A stretch of 64,000 nt of DNA from Nitrobacteraceae bacterium AZCC 1564 (GCA_036924835.1 JBAGRR010000001.1:992001-1056000); one strand, 5' to 3'. Counted from the first letter of the stretch, positions 29,213-42,000 are shown. Program-made: numbers and translations. Notes: generated from the sequence alone by a model not told the origin.

Positions 29213-31064
29213 ATTTGTTGCTTCGCTTAAGCGCAGCAATCACGAGCGCGCGGTAGAGCCGATCGGGCAGCGACTTTGGCTGGTCGAGTTGCAGACGCGA
29301 CAGGCACTCTATCGCTTTCGAATTCGGCTGACCCGAAAAGAAGCCTTTTGCAGCCAGCCGGATCACATCCAGTGGATTGGCCGAAGCTGCCGCAAGTATC
29401 TGCAGCGCCGGGATCAGACGCTGTTCGATGTCGGTAAAGTCGCTTCCGAACGGAAATGCCGGCAACAACCCCGCATCCCGCGCAGGCCTCAATGTCTTTG
29501 CAATCCGGTCGGGATCATTTTTGCGGTAGGCAGACGGAATTTGATAGTCTTTTGGCAGCTTCCCGGCGTCTTTCGCCTGCCTCATCAACTCGTCCTGAAA
29601 ACGAGAGTCTGCGATCGACAGCATTGCAGCGATCACGTCCGCATCAGAACGGCCTCGAAGATCGGCTACGCCGTACTCCGTAATCACAACATCGCGGAGA
29701 TGGCGCGGGATCGTCGTGTGGCCGTACGACCAGCGAATGTTCGATGTAAGCTTTTTGCCTGACCCGCGTGCGGCCTCGAGCGTCAATATCGATCGCGCAC
29801 CTTCCAGCGCAAAGGCTTGCGCCACGAAATTATATTGTCCGCCGACGCCGCTGACGACCTGACCATTGTCGAGACCGTCCGAGATCGCGGCCCCCAACAA
29901 CGTCACCATCATCGCGTTGTTCACAAACCGTGCATCGACACGCGCTCGCCGCTTCGCATCTTCATTGCCGTAGATCTCATTCGTGAATGACACCGGCATC
30001 ATCTGAATGCGCGCGAGCCGTTCGGGAGCCATCTCGCGCAATGCACGATAAAAGGATTTAGGGCCGAGAAAGAACGCGGCATGCAGCAGGACGCCGTCGA
30101 CATCGCGCTTGATAATGTCTGCGTCGATCAAGGCGAGAAACGCCTCGAAGAACATTTCGCTGACACCGTAGAGACCGGACACGAATGTGCCGCTCTCCAG
30201 CAAAGGACGATCCGGTGCGAGTCGTGACATGATATCTCGAAACGCTGCGTTGTCGCGGTGACGAACGATCAACCCCTGCGCCAACGCATCACCCACCTGG
30301 CCAATGCCAATCTGTAGCGTGCCGCCGTCGCGTATGAGACCGGCGGCATGAAGACCGATCGCATATTTTGCATCGGTGATCGGCTCGGACGGTGGTGCGA
30401 ACAACGGAAAATCAGTCTCGGGACTATCGAGAACCGCGTGGAATTCATCGGCGGGCAGATCGCCCTCACCAGACATGAAAGGCAGTTCGGAATTCACCTG
30501 CGCCACAATCCTGAAAGTGGTGCGGCCCTCGCGGCGCGCCCGCATAAAGTCGAGCGTGGTGTCGGTATTTCCGCTCAAGCTGTAACGGGTCTGGCCATTG
30601 ACGATGCGTTTGGCGACGAGTTGGGCAATCACGTTGACACCACGTGTCAGCAGATAGGACGCCGCATGGGTGTAATTTGCTGCGATGTATTGTTCCTGCG
30701 CATACGAGTTGCCGAGCCATTTTCCGGCAAGGAAGAAAAATTCGGTGACCTCGATATTGGAAGGCAAAGCCTTGGCGTGTAGCGCCTTGGCATAGTCCAG
30801 ATCAGGATAGCCGCCGAACAGGCGCTCGATCACAGGCCCGATAAATCGCCGTTCAAGGTCGCTCGACGGCGTCGGCTTTTCCAGCGTCAGTGCCGTGAAG
30901 ATCGTGAGGTGGATCGACGGATCGGCGACGGCGCGTCTGAACAACGCATTGATGATATGGTTCGCCTTGCCCAGCCCAAGTGGCAACCCGACCACCAATC
31001 TCGTCCCAACTTCGCGAATAATGTCATCCGCGATCGCTTCTGGATCGGAAAAAACTCTCGGCAT
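29199..31064 (-). CDS. acetyl-CoA hydrolase/transferase family protein
   Basis: A 621-residue protein of the AcetylCoA_hydro family: the N-terminal domain begins [24 protein letters not shown], and the C-terminal half carries [21 protein letters not shown] and [20 protein letters not shown]. Such enzymes move CoA between acetate, succinate, 4-hydroxybutyrate or other acids, or hydrolyse acetyl-CoA. At 621 residues it is longer than the common 430-500, so it belongs to a longer subgroup whose substrate I cannot name. No signal peptide. Confidence 0.88.
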   Translation of the reverse strand: MPRVFSDPEAIADDIIREVGTRLVVGLPLGLGKANHIINALFRRAVADPSIHLTIFTALTLEKPTPSSDLERRFIGPVIERLFGGYPDLDYAKALHAKALPSNIEVTEFFFLAGKWLGNSYAQEQYIAANYTHAASYLLTRGVNVIAQLVAKRIVNGQTRYSLSGNTDTTLDFMRARREGRTTFRIVAQVNSELPFMSGEGDLPADEFHAVLDSPETDFPLFAPPSEPITDAKYAIGLHAAGLIRDGGTLQIGIGQVGDALAQGLIVRHRDNAAFRDIMSRLAPDRPLLESGTFVSGLYGVSEMFFEAFLALIDADIIKRDVDGVLLHAAFFLGPKSFYRALREMAPERLARIQMMPVSFTNEIYGNEDAKRRARVDARFVNNAMMVTLLGAAISDGLDNGQVVSGVGGQYNFVAQAFALEGARSILTLEAARGSGKKLTSNIRWSYGHTTIPRHLRDVVITEYGVADLRGRSDADVIAAMLSIADSRFQDELMRQAKDAGKLPKDYQIPSAYRKNDPDRIAKTLRPARDAGLLPAFPFGSDFTDIEQRLIPALQILAAASANPLDVIRLAAKGFFSGQPNSKAIECLSRLQLDQPKSLPDRLYRALVIAALKRSNKFSGA

Positions 31065-31167
31065 TCAGTTTCTGCTGAGTTATCGGCACCCGCGGTAGCC
31101 GAGGAAAGCGTTCATCCCTGACATAGCGGCAACTTGCCTTGCAATCCCATCACAGAGCCTTGATCGG

Positions 31168-31244
31168 CTAGTGTCCTTCGATTCCGAAGTTCGCATCATT
31201 CCGCTGCACCTTCGTCTGCGAACTTCGGAATCGAAGGACACTAG
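31168..31244. repeat. CTAG-ended palindromic repeat, copy B1
   Basis: Perfectly paired arms: CTAGTGTCCTTCGATTCCGA continuing to AGTTCGC, and its exact complement ending GGACACTAG. The 23-base centre is unpaired. A 12-base spacer CAAGTTATTGAT leads to copy B2. Confidence 0.9.
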
Positions 31245-31256
31245 CAAGTTATTGAT

Positions 31257-31335
31257 CTAGTGGTCCGATTCTAACATTCGCATCCCATTTCAGCAGGCGC
31301 CTCTCCTGCGAATGTTAGAATCAAAGGACCACTAG
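31257..31335. repeat. CTAG-ended palindromic repeat, copy B2
   Basis: The arms are CTAGTGGTCC + GATTCTAACATTCGC and GCGAATGTTAGAATC + AAA + GGACCACTAG. The three extra bases (AAA/TTT) form a bulge in the stem. It is nearly identical to the reverse complement of copy D2. The spacer to B3 is CAAATATAAGTTG. Confidence 0.92.
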
Positions 31336-31348
31336 CAAATATAAGTTG

Positions 31349-31427
31349 CTAGTGGAGTTTTGGATTTGACATTCGCTTGACGAATTCGCAGCCGCGTGGG
31401 TAGCGAATGTCCAATCCACTCCGCTAG
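31349..31427. repeat. CTAG-ended palindromic repeat, copy B3
   Basis: The arms are CTAGTGGAGT + TTT + GGATTTGACATTCGC and GCGAATGTCCAATCC + ACTCCGCTAG. It is nearly identical to the reverse complement of copy D1. Its closing CTAG is shared with the start of B4. Confidence 0.92.
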
Positions 31428-31498
31428 TGTGGCTTTGGTTCAGAAGTCCGCATTCCAGACTCGCACGAATGATGCGGACTTCTGAACCACCACACGAG
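31424..31498. repeat. CTAG-ended palindromic repeat, copy B4
   Basis: The arms are CTAGTGTGGC + TTT + GGTTCAGAAGTCCGC and GCGGACTTCTGAACC + ACCACACGAG. The last CTAG has become CGAG. It shares four bases with B3. From here to the TolC start at 31655 nothing else is recognised. Confidence 0.85.
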
Positions 31499-31654
31499 GC
31501 AAATGTACCTTTGCAGGGGATAAAGGCGATCACATTGTCACAGCTTGGGAAATTCTTCGCCGGACGGTTTGCCCGGGGCACCGCCCCCCTCTAAACAGCG
31601 TAGGGATGAGCGCATCACTTGAATGGTGACGCGCAGGATTTGTTGTGGGAAACG

Positions 31655-33058
31655 ATGGTTCGGCGTGGTTCAGTAGTCGGTCGCAGGGGGTGGCGTGTGC
31701 TGTGGTCCAGCGTCGCCTTCGGCGTCGGCTTTACCGGTTCCGCCGGGGCCGAAACGCTCAATGAAGCTCTCGTCAAGGCCTACCAATCCAATCCTCAGCT
31801 TAATGCCGCCAGGGCTCAGCAGCGAGCAACGGATGAAAATGTCCCGCAGGCGCTTTCGGGATATCGGCCGCAAATCGTTGCAAGTCTCAGCGCCGGATTA
31901 CAACCGGTGCGCAATCTCCTTGTGGACAACACGATCCAGACCGCGTCCCTCAAGCCATGGACGATCGGCCTCACCGTTACGCAGAATCTATTTAACGGAT
32001 TCAAGACCGCCAACAGCGTCCGGGTTGCCGAACTTCAGGTGCGCTCAGGTCGCGAGGCCTTGCGGAATACCGGCCAAGGCGTCCTGCTGGACGCAGTCAC
32101 GGCCTATATGAACGTCATCGCCAATCAGGCCCTGGTTGAAACCCAGCGCGGTAACGTGAACTTCCTGCGCGAAACCGTCGGGATTACAAAAAAACGCCTT
32201 GATGCCGGTGATGTGACACCGACCGACACGGCGCAGGCCGAAGCCAGGCTGAGCCGCGGTCTCGCCGACCTCAATGCCGCCGAAGTGGCGCTCGAGACTA
32301 GCCGTGCGGTCTATGCGCAGGTGATCGGCAATGCGCCCGGCGCCCTCGCCCCGGCGCCGACCGTCGATCGTTTCGTGCCGCCCAGCCGACAGGAAGCCAT
32401 AGAAGCTTCAAGCCGTGAAAATCCGGCGGTGATGGCCGCGACCTATGATGTCGATGTCGCGACCACCAACATCAGCGTCGCCGAAAGCAGCCTGCTGCCG
32501 CAGGTCAATGTGCAGGCCAACGTCAACCGCAGCGCCGACAGCGATCCCAATCTCGGCACTAAGCGGGCCGATCAGGCCTCGGTAATCGGCTCCCTCTCGG
32601 TCCCGATCTATGATGGCGGGACGGCCGCATCGCAGACGCGACAGGCGAAAGAAACAGCCGTCCAAAGCCGCCAAGTCCTCGAACAGGTCAGGAATCAGGC
32701 CCGTACGGCCGCGATTAGCGCCTGGATCAGCAGCGAAGGAACCAAGGTCGCCCTTGCCGCTGCCGAAGCTGAGGTCAAGTCGGCCAACATCGCACTTCAG
32801 GGTGTCCGACGTGAGGCTCAAGCTGGCCAACGCACCACCATTGACGTCCTCAACTCACAGCAGGATCTCACTGCCGCGCGCTCCCGCCAGATCCTGGCGC
32901 AGCGTGACCGTGTCATTGCGTCCTACACGTTGTTGAGTGCTATCGGCCGCCTCGACGTGCGCACCCTGGGCCTCAACACCCCGGATTACCTGCCTGAAGT
33001 TCACTATCATCAAGTGCGCGACGCTTGGCACGGCCTCCGCACACCGTCAGGTCAGTAG
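31655..33058 (+). CDS. TolC family outer-membrane efflux protein
   Basis: A 467-residue outer-membrane channel. After a short N-terminal signal region (VLWSSVAFGVGFTGSAGA) the mature protein starts ETLNEALVKAYQSNPQLNAARAQ, the usual TolC opening. It shows the two alpha-helical/beta repeats, with FNGFKTANSVRVAE and YDGGTAASQTRQAKE as the paired signatures. It probably works with the RND pump encoded convergently 5 bases downstream, though TolC proteins serve many pumps. ATG 31655 is preferred; a TTG 36 bases earlier is possible. Confidence 0.9.
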   Translation: MVRRGSVVGRRGWRVLWSSVAFGVGFTGSAGAETLNEALVKAYQSNPQLNAARAQQRATDENVPQALSGYRPQIVASLSAGLQPVRNLLVDNTIQTASLKPWTIGLTVTQNLFNGFKTANSVRVAELQVRSGREALRNTGQGVLLDAVTAYMNVIANQALVETQRGNVNFLRETVGITKKRLDAGDVTPTDTAQAEARLSRGLADLNAAEVALETSRAVYAQVIGNAPGALAPAPTVDRFVPPSRQEAIEASSRENPAVMAATYDVDVATTNISVAESSLLPQVNVQANVNRSADSDPNLGTKRADQASVIGSLSVPIYDGGTAASQTRQAKETAVQSRQVLEQVRNQARTAAISAWISSEGTKVALAAAEAEVKSANIALQGVRREAQAGQRTTIDVLNSQQDLTAARSRQILAQRDRVIASYTLLSAIGRLDVRTLGLNTPDYLPEVHYHQVRDAWHGLRTPSGQ

Positions 33059-33063
33059 TTCGT

Positions 33064-36000
33064 TCACCGCGTTCGGCGGGAGAAGACCGAGATCAGCACC
33101 GGCAGCGTGATCAAGATCACCAGCGGTGCTAGGGCCATGCCCGTCACCACAACCACCGCCAGCGGCTTCTGAACCTGCGACCCAATACCAGTCGATATCG
33201 CGGCCGGCAGCAATCCGATGCCCGCGACGGCGCAGGTCATCAAGACGGGACGCATCTGCAGTTCACCAGTGCGAATGGCGGCCTTCACGCGATCAAGCCC
33301 CTCATCGATCAACTGGTTGTACTGCGAGAGGATGATGATGCCGTCCATCACGGCAATACCGAACAATGCGATAAATCCGATCGCCGCCGAAACGCTGAAC
33401 GGGATGCCGCTGAATAACAGGCCAACCACGCCACCGAACACCGCCATCGGAATGACGCTCATGGCGAGCAGCGTGTCCACCATCGAGCCAAAATTGAACC
33501 ACAGCAGAATGGCGATCAAAGCCAAGCTGATCGGAACGACAATCGACAACCGGCGGATCGCATCCTGCAGATTGCCGAATTCGCCCACCCACTCCATGTG
33601 CGAGCCAGGCGGAAGCTGCACCTGCTCCGCAACCTTATCCTGTGCTTCCTTGATAGCGCTGCCGAGGTCCCGTTCGCGCACCGAGAACTTGATCGGCAAA
33701 TAGCGCTCCTGCTGCTCGCGATAGATATAGGCAGCCCCTGACACGAGATTGATCGATGCCACCTCACTCAACGGGATTTGCGTAATGCCATTAGAGCCCT
33801 GCGTGCCGATCCTGAGATTTTGGATCGCTTCCGCGCTCTTGCGATATTCGGGGGCCAGACGAACGATAATCGGGAAATGCCGATCGCTGCCCGGTTCATA
33901 CACGTCGCCTGCGCTGTCGCCGCCGATCGCAACGCGAATGGTCGCGTTAATGTCGCCAGGCGAAAGCCCGTAACGCGCCGCCCGCGCGCGGTCGATATCG
34001 ATCTGAATCGTCGGCTGTCCCAGCGAGGTGAACACCGACAGGTCGGTGACACCTTTGACCGTCGAAAGCACTGCCTTGATCTTGTTGGCCGTATTGGTGA
34101 GTTCGACGAGATCATTGCCGTAGAGCTTGATTGAGTTCTCGCCCTTCACGCCCGAAACAGCTTCGGCGACGTTGTCCTGCAGGTATTGCGAGAAATTGAA
34201 TTCCACGCCCGGGAATTTCTTCTGCAATTCCGCCAGCAGTTCACTTGTGACCTTATCCTTGTCATGCGAGCCGGGCCACTGGCTAACGGGCTTCAGCGGC
34301 GCAAAAAACTCCGCATTAAAAAATCCGGCCGCATCGGTGCCATCGTCTGGCCGGCCATGTTGCGAAACCACTGCCTCGACTTCCGGCCGCGCCCGGATGA
34401 CCTTTCGCATCTCGTTGACGTAAGAGTTGCCCTCCTCCAGCGAGATGGTCGGCGGCAAGGTCGCACGGATCCAAAGATTGCCCTCTTCAAGTTTCGGCAA
34501 GAACTCAAGGCCAAGAAAACGCACCGCAACGAATGTGAAAACAACGAGGCTCACAGCCAGCGACATGATGACCTTGCGACTGCCGACGGACCATTTCAAC
34601 ACCGGCACATAAATGCGATGCAGCCATTGCACGATCAGCGTTTCGGTATGCTGGATATGAGCGGGAAGAATGATCGCGCTCAGCGCAGGCGTGATTGTGA
34701 ATGTCGCAAGCAGACCGCCCACCAAGGCATACGCGTAGGTCTTGGCCATCGGCCCGAAGATATGGCCTTCCACGCCGCTCAGGGTGAACAGCGGCAGAAA
34801 CGCCGCAATGATGATCGTGGCCGCGAAGAAGATCGAGCGCGAAACGTCGGCAGCAGCGCTCAGGATCGCGTGCTTCTTGATGCCCATGACAGTTTCAGGC
34901 GAGATTGCACTTTGCTCTTCAGGCGATAGCTCTGTCGTATGCGACAGCCGGCGGAAGATCGCCTCCACCATAATGACCGTGCCATCGACGATCAGGCCGA
35001 AGTCGATGGCACCGACGGAGAGCAGGTTTGCCGACTCTCCCCGCAGCACCAGAATGATGACGGCAAAGAACAGCGCAAACGGAATTGTGGCACCGACGAT
35101 GACAGCACTGCGCAGATCGCCGAGGAACATCCATTGCAGCAGCACGATCAGCAAAATGCCGACCACCATGTTGTGCAGCACCGTGTGCGTGGTGGTGTCG
35201 ATCAGGTCCTTGCGGTCATAGATGCGTTCGATCCGAACGCCGGGCGGCAAAATGCTCGACTTGTTGATCGATTTGACGAGCTGTTCCACTCGCTCGATCG
35301 TGGGGGCGCTCTGCTCGCCGCGTCGCATGAGCACGATGCCCTGCACGATGTCGTCGTCCATATCCATGCCGGCAATGCCGAGGCGTGGTTTAGACCCGAT
35401 TGTGACGTTGGCCACATCTCTGACGAGAACGGGATTGCCCCCGCTCTGAGCCACCATGGTGGTTGCGAGATCGTCGACGGGAGCGGATTGATCCTACACC
35501 GCGCACCACCGCCGACTGCGCGCCGATGTTCACGGTGTTGCCGCCGACATTGATATTCGAGTTTCCAATTGCCTGAAGCAGTTGCGGCAGGGTCAAGCCG
35601 TACGCGATCAGCTTGTTGAAATCGACCTGCAGCTCGTAGGTCTTGGTCTTACCGCCCCAACTGGTGACGTCGATGACGCCCGGCACCGCGCGGAATCGCC
35701 GCTGCAAAACCCAATCTTGCAATGTCTTGAGATCGAGCACACTGTAGTTCGGCGGACCGACCAGGCGATAGCGGTAGATTTCACCAATCGGACTGAGCGG
35801 CGATATCTGCGGCTGCACATTGCCAGGTAACGGCGAGAGCTGTGACAGCCGGTTAAGTACCTGCTGCAAAGCTTCTTCATAGGTGTAGTTGAAGGAAAAC
35901 TGCAGTTTGACGTCGGAGAGGCCGTAAAGCGAAATGGTGCGGATCGTGCGGAGGTTCTTAAGACCCGCCACCTGCGCCTCGATCGGAATCGTGATGTAGC

Positions 36001-36184
36001 GCTCGACTTCCTCAGCTGACAGGCCCGCGCTTTGCGTGACGATGTCGACCATCGGCGGCGTGGGGTCGGGATAAGCTTCGATGTTGAGCTGCTGAAATGC
36101 GAAGACGCCGCCGATCAAGATTATCGCGAACAGCGCCACCATGAGATAGCGGCGGTTGACGGCAAGGGCAACAAGACGATCCAT
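33064..36184 (-). pseudogene. CusA/CzcA family heavy-metal RND transporter, frameshifted in this sequence
   Basis: The two halves lie in different frames: residues 1 to about 235 (LMVALFAIILIGGVFAFQQL ... NIGAQSAVVRGVGSIRS) end near 35480, and the rest continues as VDDLATTMVAQSGGNPVLVRDVANVTIG. Removing one base from GGG at 35479-35481 restores a protein of about 1039 residues, normal for CusA/CzcA. The HME-type helix 4 motif DFGLIVDGTVIMVEA is present. It would export metal cations across the envelope with the adaptor and a TolC channel. The metal cannot be told. The single extra base is probably a sequence error. Confidence 0.87.
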
Positions 36185-36239
36185 CGAGACCGGGTCTTTC
36201 AAAAAAAGCGGGATCTTTCAGGGAAAGACACGATTCAGG

Positions 36240-37505
36240 TTAGGTACCTGATGATGCAGCACGATCGATGAACAGGCTACCCTTGGTCACGATTCTATCA
36301 CCGGGAGAAAGATTACCTTTCACCTCGACAAGATCACCATTGGCCAAGCCGACCTTGATCTGGCGCAACTCGATCGACTTGTCGTCGCGCGCGACCCAGA
36401 CCCGGACCTGATCGCCTTCATAGATTAACGCCTGCTTCGGCACACCAATGGCCGGACGCTCACCGGCTGAGTAGATCGTGACATTGGCAAACATTTCCGG
36501 CTTCAGCACCCCGCCCGGATTATCGATCGTAGCGCGAACCATCAACCGGCGCGTCGAAGGCTCGATTGCAGCCGACACGTAATTGATCCGCGCAGTCATG
36601 GTTTTGCCGGGGAGCGCGAGAACGCTGAAGGTAATCTCCTGTCCCACCTCAATGGCCGGGGCCTCGGTTTCGCGAACGAATGCCGTGAGCCACACGGTCG
36701 AGAGATCACCGATCACGAACACCGGATCGCTTGCGCCGGCATTGACATATTGACCAGGGCCCACCTTGCGCTGAACAACCGTACCGGTGATCGGCGAATA
36801 GATCGTCGTTTCCGGATTGATGCGACCCTTTTCTTGGAAGACGGCAATCGCTTCATCGGTGAGGCCAAGGAAGCGGAGGCGATTGCGAGCGGCTTCAAGC
36901 GCGGTCTCCGATGAGCGCATGTCGTTCTGGGCGGATACAAGGGCCGCCTGGGATTGTTGGTAATCCTTCAGCGGCGCCGCCTTGCCCTCATAGAGATCGT
37001 GCGCCCGCTTATCCTGAATTTGCGCCAGATCGAGTTGCGACTTCGCCTTGTTGAGGGCTGTCGCCGCCGTAATGAAGTCGTTCTGGGCCTGTACGGTGTC
37101 GGCGGCTTCAATCACGAACAGGGGCTGCCCCTGCGTGACCCGATCGCCAGGCCGCGCCAGCAGCTTTGTGACCCGGCCTGCGTATGGCGAAAACACCGGC
37201 GTTGAGCGGTCTTCGTCGACCGCAATCTTGCCCTCGGTGATGTGTTCGGCCCGAAAAACGTGCTCACTCACCGGCTGAATCGTCAGGCTGGCGAGCTCAG
37301 TCGGCGTCGGCGTATAGCGGAAAAGGCTCTTCCGCGACTGGCTCGAAATTTCGGAACTGCCCTTTTCCGGGGCTCCACTGCGCGTCAGACCAAAGGCGGC
37401 CGCGCCTGCGAGCACCACTAGCCCTGCACAAACAGCTAAACGCTGTCGGGCAAGGCCCTGAAATACGGCGGAAAAGCCGCCCAATCGGAAGTTGTCTTTG
37501 GTCAT
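36240..37505 (-). CDS. RND efflux periplasmic adaptor (CusB/CzcB family)
   Basis: A 421-residue membrane-fusion protein. N-terminal anchor LAVCAGLVVLAGAAAFGL; a barrel-sandwich half-motif GRVTKLLARPGDRVTQGQPLFVIE near residue 125; a helical hairpin (about 150-225); then beta-barrel SPITGTVVQRKVGPGQYVNAG and the C-terminal domain. The ATG at 37505 has AGGAAG 8 bases upstream, so the longer start is rejected. It is first in the operon, 55 bases before the pump gene. No metal-binding His-rich N-terminus is seen. Confidence 0.92.
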   Translation of the reverse strand: MTKDNFRLGGFSAVFQGLARQRLAVCAGLVVLAGAAAFGLTRSGAPEKGSSEISSQSRKSLFRYTPTPTELASLTIQPVSEHVFRAEHITEGKIAVDEDRSTPVFSPYAGRVTKLLARPGDRVTQGQPLFVIEAADTVQAQNDFITAATALNKAKSQLDLAQIQDKRAHDLYEGKAAPLKDYQQSQAALVSAQNDMRSSETALEAARNRLRFLGLTDEAIAVFQEKGRINPETTIYSPITGTVVQRKVGPGQYVNAGASDPVFVIGDLSTVWLTAFVRETEAPAIEVGQEITFSVLALPGKTMTARINYVSAAIEPSTRRLMVRATIDNPGGVLKPEMFANVTIYSAGERPAIGVPKQALIYEGDQVRVWVARDDKSIELRQIKVGLANGDLVEVKGNLSPGDRIVTKGSLFIDRAASSGT

Positions 37506-37600
37506 GCAAATGCTTCCTGCGACCGGCTGACGCAGCCAGTTCGCTAATAGTGCTACTTTGCAGCTTAGGACAATCAAAAACGGCGGAATGGATATTATTT

Positions 37601-39008
37601 TCAGTTAACGCCGATTTTGGGCCACGCTGGGGGGCTGCCCCCCAGTTGCACTGCGGGATGGGACCAACTCGAAGATGTCGCCGAGAGTACCGCCGAATGA
37701 CGAACTGCTCGCAGCTTTCCGAAACCGGAGGAGCTGTCCTCAAGAAACGGTTCAACCGTCTCGCCCTTATTAATATCGGCGCATCCAAGTCCATCGTCCA
37801 AACGGCCGAGATTCCAGAGCCAGCGTCCGGTCTGGGCCAATGAGACCCGGACGTGCCAACTGCCACCTTCGCGAGACTGCCGGAGCCGCGCCATCATTGC
37901 CCCGAATGCCATCAGGTAGCCGGTCGCATGGTCGAGGATCTGCATCGGCAATTCCTTCGGCCCTTCAACGCCAGCCGCCTGGCCCCTCAGCATGGTTGAA
38001 ACCGGTCGAGGTCTGCACGAGTGAATCAAAGCCCCGGCGACCTGACCAGGGGCCGAGGTGACCATAGGCCGATAGCGACACGTAAATAATGCCCGGGCTT
38101 ATCCGCGCGGCATCCTCTGGCGAGAAGCCAAGCGCCGCGATTGATTGCGGACGATAGCCTTGCGAGAAGATGTCGGCTCCCGACAACAGGTCACGCAACG
38201 TATCTCGCCCCTCTTCCGTTTTAAGGTCGGCGAAGCTCGAGAGCTTGCCGCGCCCGGTGTCAATCACCAGCCACGGGATCGACGGGAGGTGGGGCGAAGA
38301 AATCAACATGACGTCCGCCCCGTGCGCTGCCAAGGTGCGGCCCGCAACAGGTCCTGCGATGACACGCGACAGGTCGAGCACACGTAATCCCGCCAACGGC
38401 CGATCACCCGCCGGCCATGGTTTCGGCTCCGCCTCACCGATCTTCTCAATGGTGAGCAGCGGCAACTGCTTCAGCGCCTTGGCCTGCGGATGTGCGAGCC
38501 ATTCATTATGGGTGCGCATCATTGAGACCACACAACCGCCGGCATAGGCCTGCGTTTCGAAATCATCGGCCTTCCATTGCATCAACGCGCGCTGCACGTC
38601 GTCGCGGTCCGGCTTGCAGGCCAGCACCTTGCAAATGTTGTTACGATGATGCGGAAAGTTGGTGTGAAGGCGGACATAACGGCCATCACCGGTTTTATAG
38701 ATGCCTGCGGTTGGGTCCCACGCCGGCGGAGGCGGCTTGTCATCAACGCGGAGATAGCGCTCGCTGCGGCACTCTACGGCCGCATGGAGCATATCCACGG
38801 AAACGGTCTGCGCCTGACCGCTACGAGCCTTCCATATCTCAGCGGCGGCAAGGCCCGCGGCCGCGATGGTGACTTGTGCTGCCGCGCCGACGCGAAACGA
38901 AGAAGGAAGAATGGGCTCCTGTCCGGTCAATGTGACGGCATCGAGCGTGGATGAATCGCCTCCACCGAGTGTCCAGACATTGGAAAGAATATCGCGTGTC
39001 GATTGCAT
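37601..39008 (-). pseudogene. CaiB/BaiF (family III) CoA-transferase, frameshifted in this sequence
   Basis: Residues 1 to about 340 (MQSTRDILSNVWTLGGG ... LVQTSTGFNHAEG) read in one frame and the rest (QAAGVEGPKELPMQILDHATGYLMAFGAM) in another. Removing one base from CCCC at 37983-37986 joins them into about 468 residues. The signature GLRVLDLSRVIAGPVAGRTLAAHGADV marks a CoA-transferase III domain in the second half; the N-terminal half resembles a partial second copy. Start at ATG 39008 with GGAG upstream. The substrate is unknown. Likely an assembly or sequencing error. Confidence 0.83.
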
Positions 39009-39069
39009 CGACGTCTCCGGCAAATTGACGCCGAACCATCGCGCCGAACTTTCACCGCATCAAGCGCAC

Positions 39070-42000
39070 TCAGTGGAAATCCCTCGACCGTGGGAGAATA
39101 CGTACATTGCGCGGATGGCGCATCTTGTGCGCGGGCATGTCTGACTGCACAGGCAATTCGTCTTCCAGTGGTTCGATGACATCGGCGCCGTTCGGCACGA
39201 TGGGCTTACGGCTGAGCGCATCATTGGCGAGCTGCTGTAGGTCATGAGATCGGTCGACCAGTCGTTCCGCCACCAGATGGACGACCTTCTCTGGGCTGCT
39301 TTGAATAATTCCTTCGATTTCGATCAGTCGAGAACCCATGACTTCCTTGCGGAAAGCCTCCATGATCTTCGGCCAGACCACGATATTTGCGATGCCGGTT
39401 TCATCCTCCAAAGTCATGAAAACGACTCCCTTGGAGCTGCCAGGACGCTGCCGCACCAGCACCACGCCAGCACATCGCACACGTCGTTTGTCATTGGAAT
39501 GGTTCACGCCTTGGCAGGAGATCACGCCCTCATTCGTGAACATCGGCCGCAGGAATTCCATCGGGTGTCCTTTAAGTGAAAGGCGGATGGTCTGATAATC
39601 CGCCACCACCTGTTCCGGCAGCGGCATGGCTGGCAACGGTTTTGTGCCTTCATCCGGCTGTTCACGTGCCGCGGCTGCCGAGAATAACGGCAACGAGATG
39701 TCATCTGGCAACCGACGCACTGTCCACAGAGCCTCGCGACGATCGAGACCGAGCGAGCGAAATGCATCCGCATCCGCAAGCAGGATCAGGGCGCGCTTCG
39801 GCAACCCGGTTTCTCGAGCGAAATCTTCCAGTGAGGTGAACTCTTTTCGCTTCCGCGCATCAACAATGCGTTGATCCCAATACTCCTCGCGGGATTTCTT
39901 TTGAGTCTTGCCGAATTTCTCGGAAAGCCTGTCATCGACATCAAACACCTCGAAACCATCGATCTGACGAAAACCGAGGCGCACCGCGTTGTGCTTATCA
40001 CTTTTTTCTTCAAGCGTATTCTGACCAAAGCTGTGGGAGACATCGATCTCACGAACTTCGACGCCGTTCTTGCGCGCATCGCCGACAATCTGCGCCGGCG
40101 CGTAGAAGCCCATTGGCTGCGAATTCAACAAACCGCAGCAGAAGGCATCAGGGTGAAAATGTTTGAGCCATGAGGACACATACACAAGCTGCGCGAAACT
40201 CGCGGCATGGCTTTCAGGAAAACCGTAACTGCCGAATCCTTTAATCTGATCGAAACAGCTTTTGGCAAATGCGGGATCGTAACCGCGCGCGATCATATTG
40301 CCGACCATCTTGTCTTCGAATTTATGAATGGTGCCCACATTGCGGAATGTGGCCATGGCACGCCGCAAGCCGTTTGCTTCATCGGCTGTAAATTTCGCGG
40401 CTTCGATTGCGATCTTCATTGCTTGCTCTTGGAAGAGAGGCACGCCCATTGTCTTATGCAAAACTTGCCAGAGCTCATCAGGTGGACCATGTTCTGGTGA
40501 TGGCGATGGATATTCCACCTTCTCAAGCTTGTTTCGCCGTTTTAGATAGGGATGAACCATGTTGCCCTGGATCGGTCCGGGCCGAACGATGGCAACCTCG
40601 ATCACCAGGTCATAAAATTCGCGTGGCTTGAGGCGTGGCAACATGTTCATCTGCGCACGGCTCTCGACCTGAAACACGCCAAGGGATTCGCCTCTGCAGA
40701 GCATGTCGTAGACTTCCGGCCGCTCTCGCGGAACTGTCGCCAATTTATAGTTCTCGCCTTTATGGTCCGCGATCAGATCAAAGCACTTGCGAATGCAGGT
40801 CAGCATACCGAGCGCCAGCACGTCGACCTTCATCATTTTCAAATTGTCGATATCGTCTTTGTCCCACTCGATAAAGGTGCGATCATCCATCGCAGCATTG
40901 CCGATCGGCACATAGGTATCGAGCCGATCCTGCGTCAGCACATAGCCCCCCACATGCTGCGACAAATGGCGAGGAAATTCGATTAATTCGCTCGCGAGCT
41001 CAACGGCGCGGAAGATCATCGGATTGCTGGGATCGAACCCGGCCTGTTTGACCTGCATCTCGCTGAGACCATCGCCCCAGCTTCCCCACACCGTATCAGC
41101 CAGTGCAGCGGTGACATCTTCCGTCAGACCAAGCGCCTTACCAACATCGCGGATGGCACTGCGCGGCCGGTAATGAATGACAGTCGCAACAATCGCCGCC
41201 CGGTGACGGCCATAGCGCTTGTAGACATATTGCATCACCTCCTCACGACGTGAGTGCTCAAAATCAACGTCGATATCAGGGGGCTCCCGGCGCTCTTGAG
41301 AGAGAAATCGCTCGAACAACAGATCGACCTCCGTCGGATCGACGGAGGTGACCCCGAGCACATAACAAACGGCAGAATTTGCTGCCGATCCCCGTCCCTG
41401 ACACAAAATGCCTTCCGTGCGCGCGTGATGCACAATGTCATGTACGGTGAGAAAATAATGCGCGTAATCGAGCCTCCGGATCAGCGCGAGTTCTTTCTCC
41501 AAAGCTTTCTGGACTTTGAACGGGATTTCTTGCGGATAATAGGTTTTGGCACCTGCCCAAGTCAGGTCTTCAAGGTGTTGCTGCGCCGTCTTGCCGGGTG
41601 GCACCGGTTCGTCAGGATATTGGTATTTCAGTTCTTCGAGTGAGAACGTAATGCGATCGGAGAAACGCATGGTCTCCTCGATCGCCTCCGGCGCATCACG
41701 GAACAACCGCGCCATCTCCTCGCCTGACTTCAAATGGCGTTCGGCATTGGCCTGAAGTTTTTTCCCAATGGCATGAATGGTGGTCTTTTCCAGAATGCAC
41801 GTCAGCACGTCCTGCAACGGCCTGCGGGTAGGATCATGATAAAGCACCTCGTTAGTCGCGAGCAGAGGCACACGGGCAGCGGCAGCAACACGTTGCAATC
41901 TTGCCAGACGCCGTTTGTCATCGCCGCGATAAAGGAGGCTCGCAGCCAGCCAGATTCCATCCGCACCGCTGCGTTTTAACCGGTCGAGCGTTTTCAGCGT

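Noticed and set aside
31168-31498. CRISPR array reading of the tandem palindromes
   Set aside because: The units are full palindromes with differing arms and 12-13 base AT spacers that are alike, not identical direct repeats with unique spacers.
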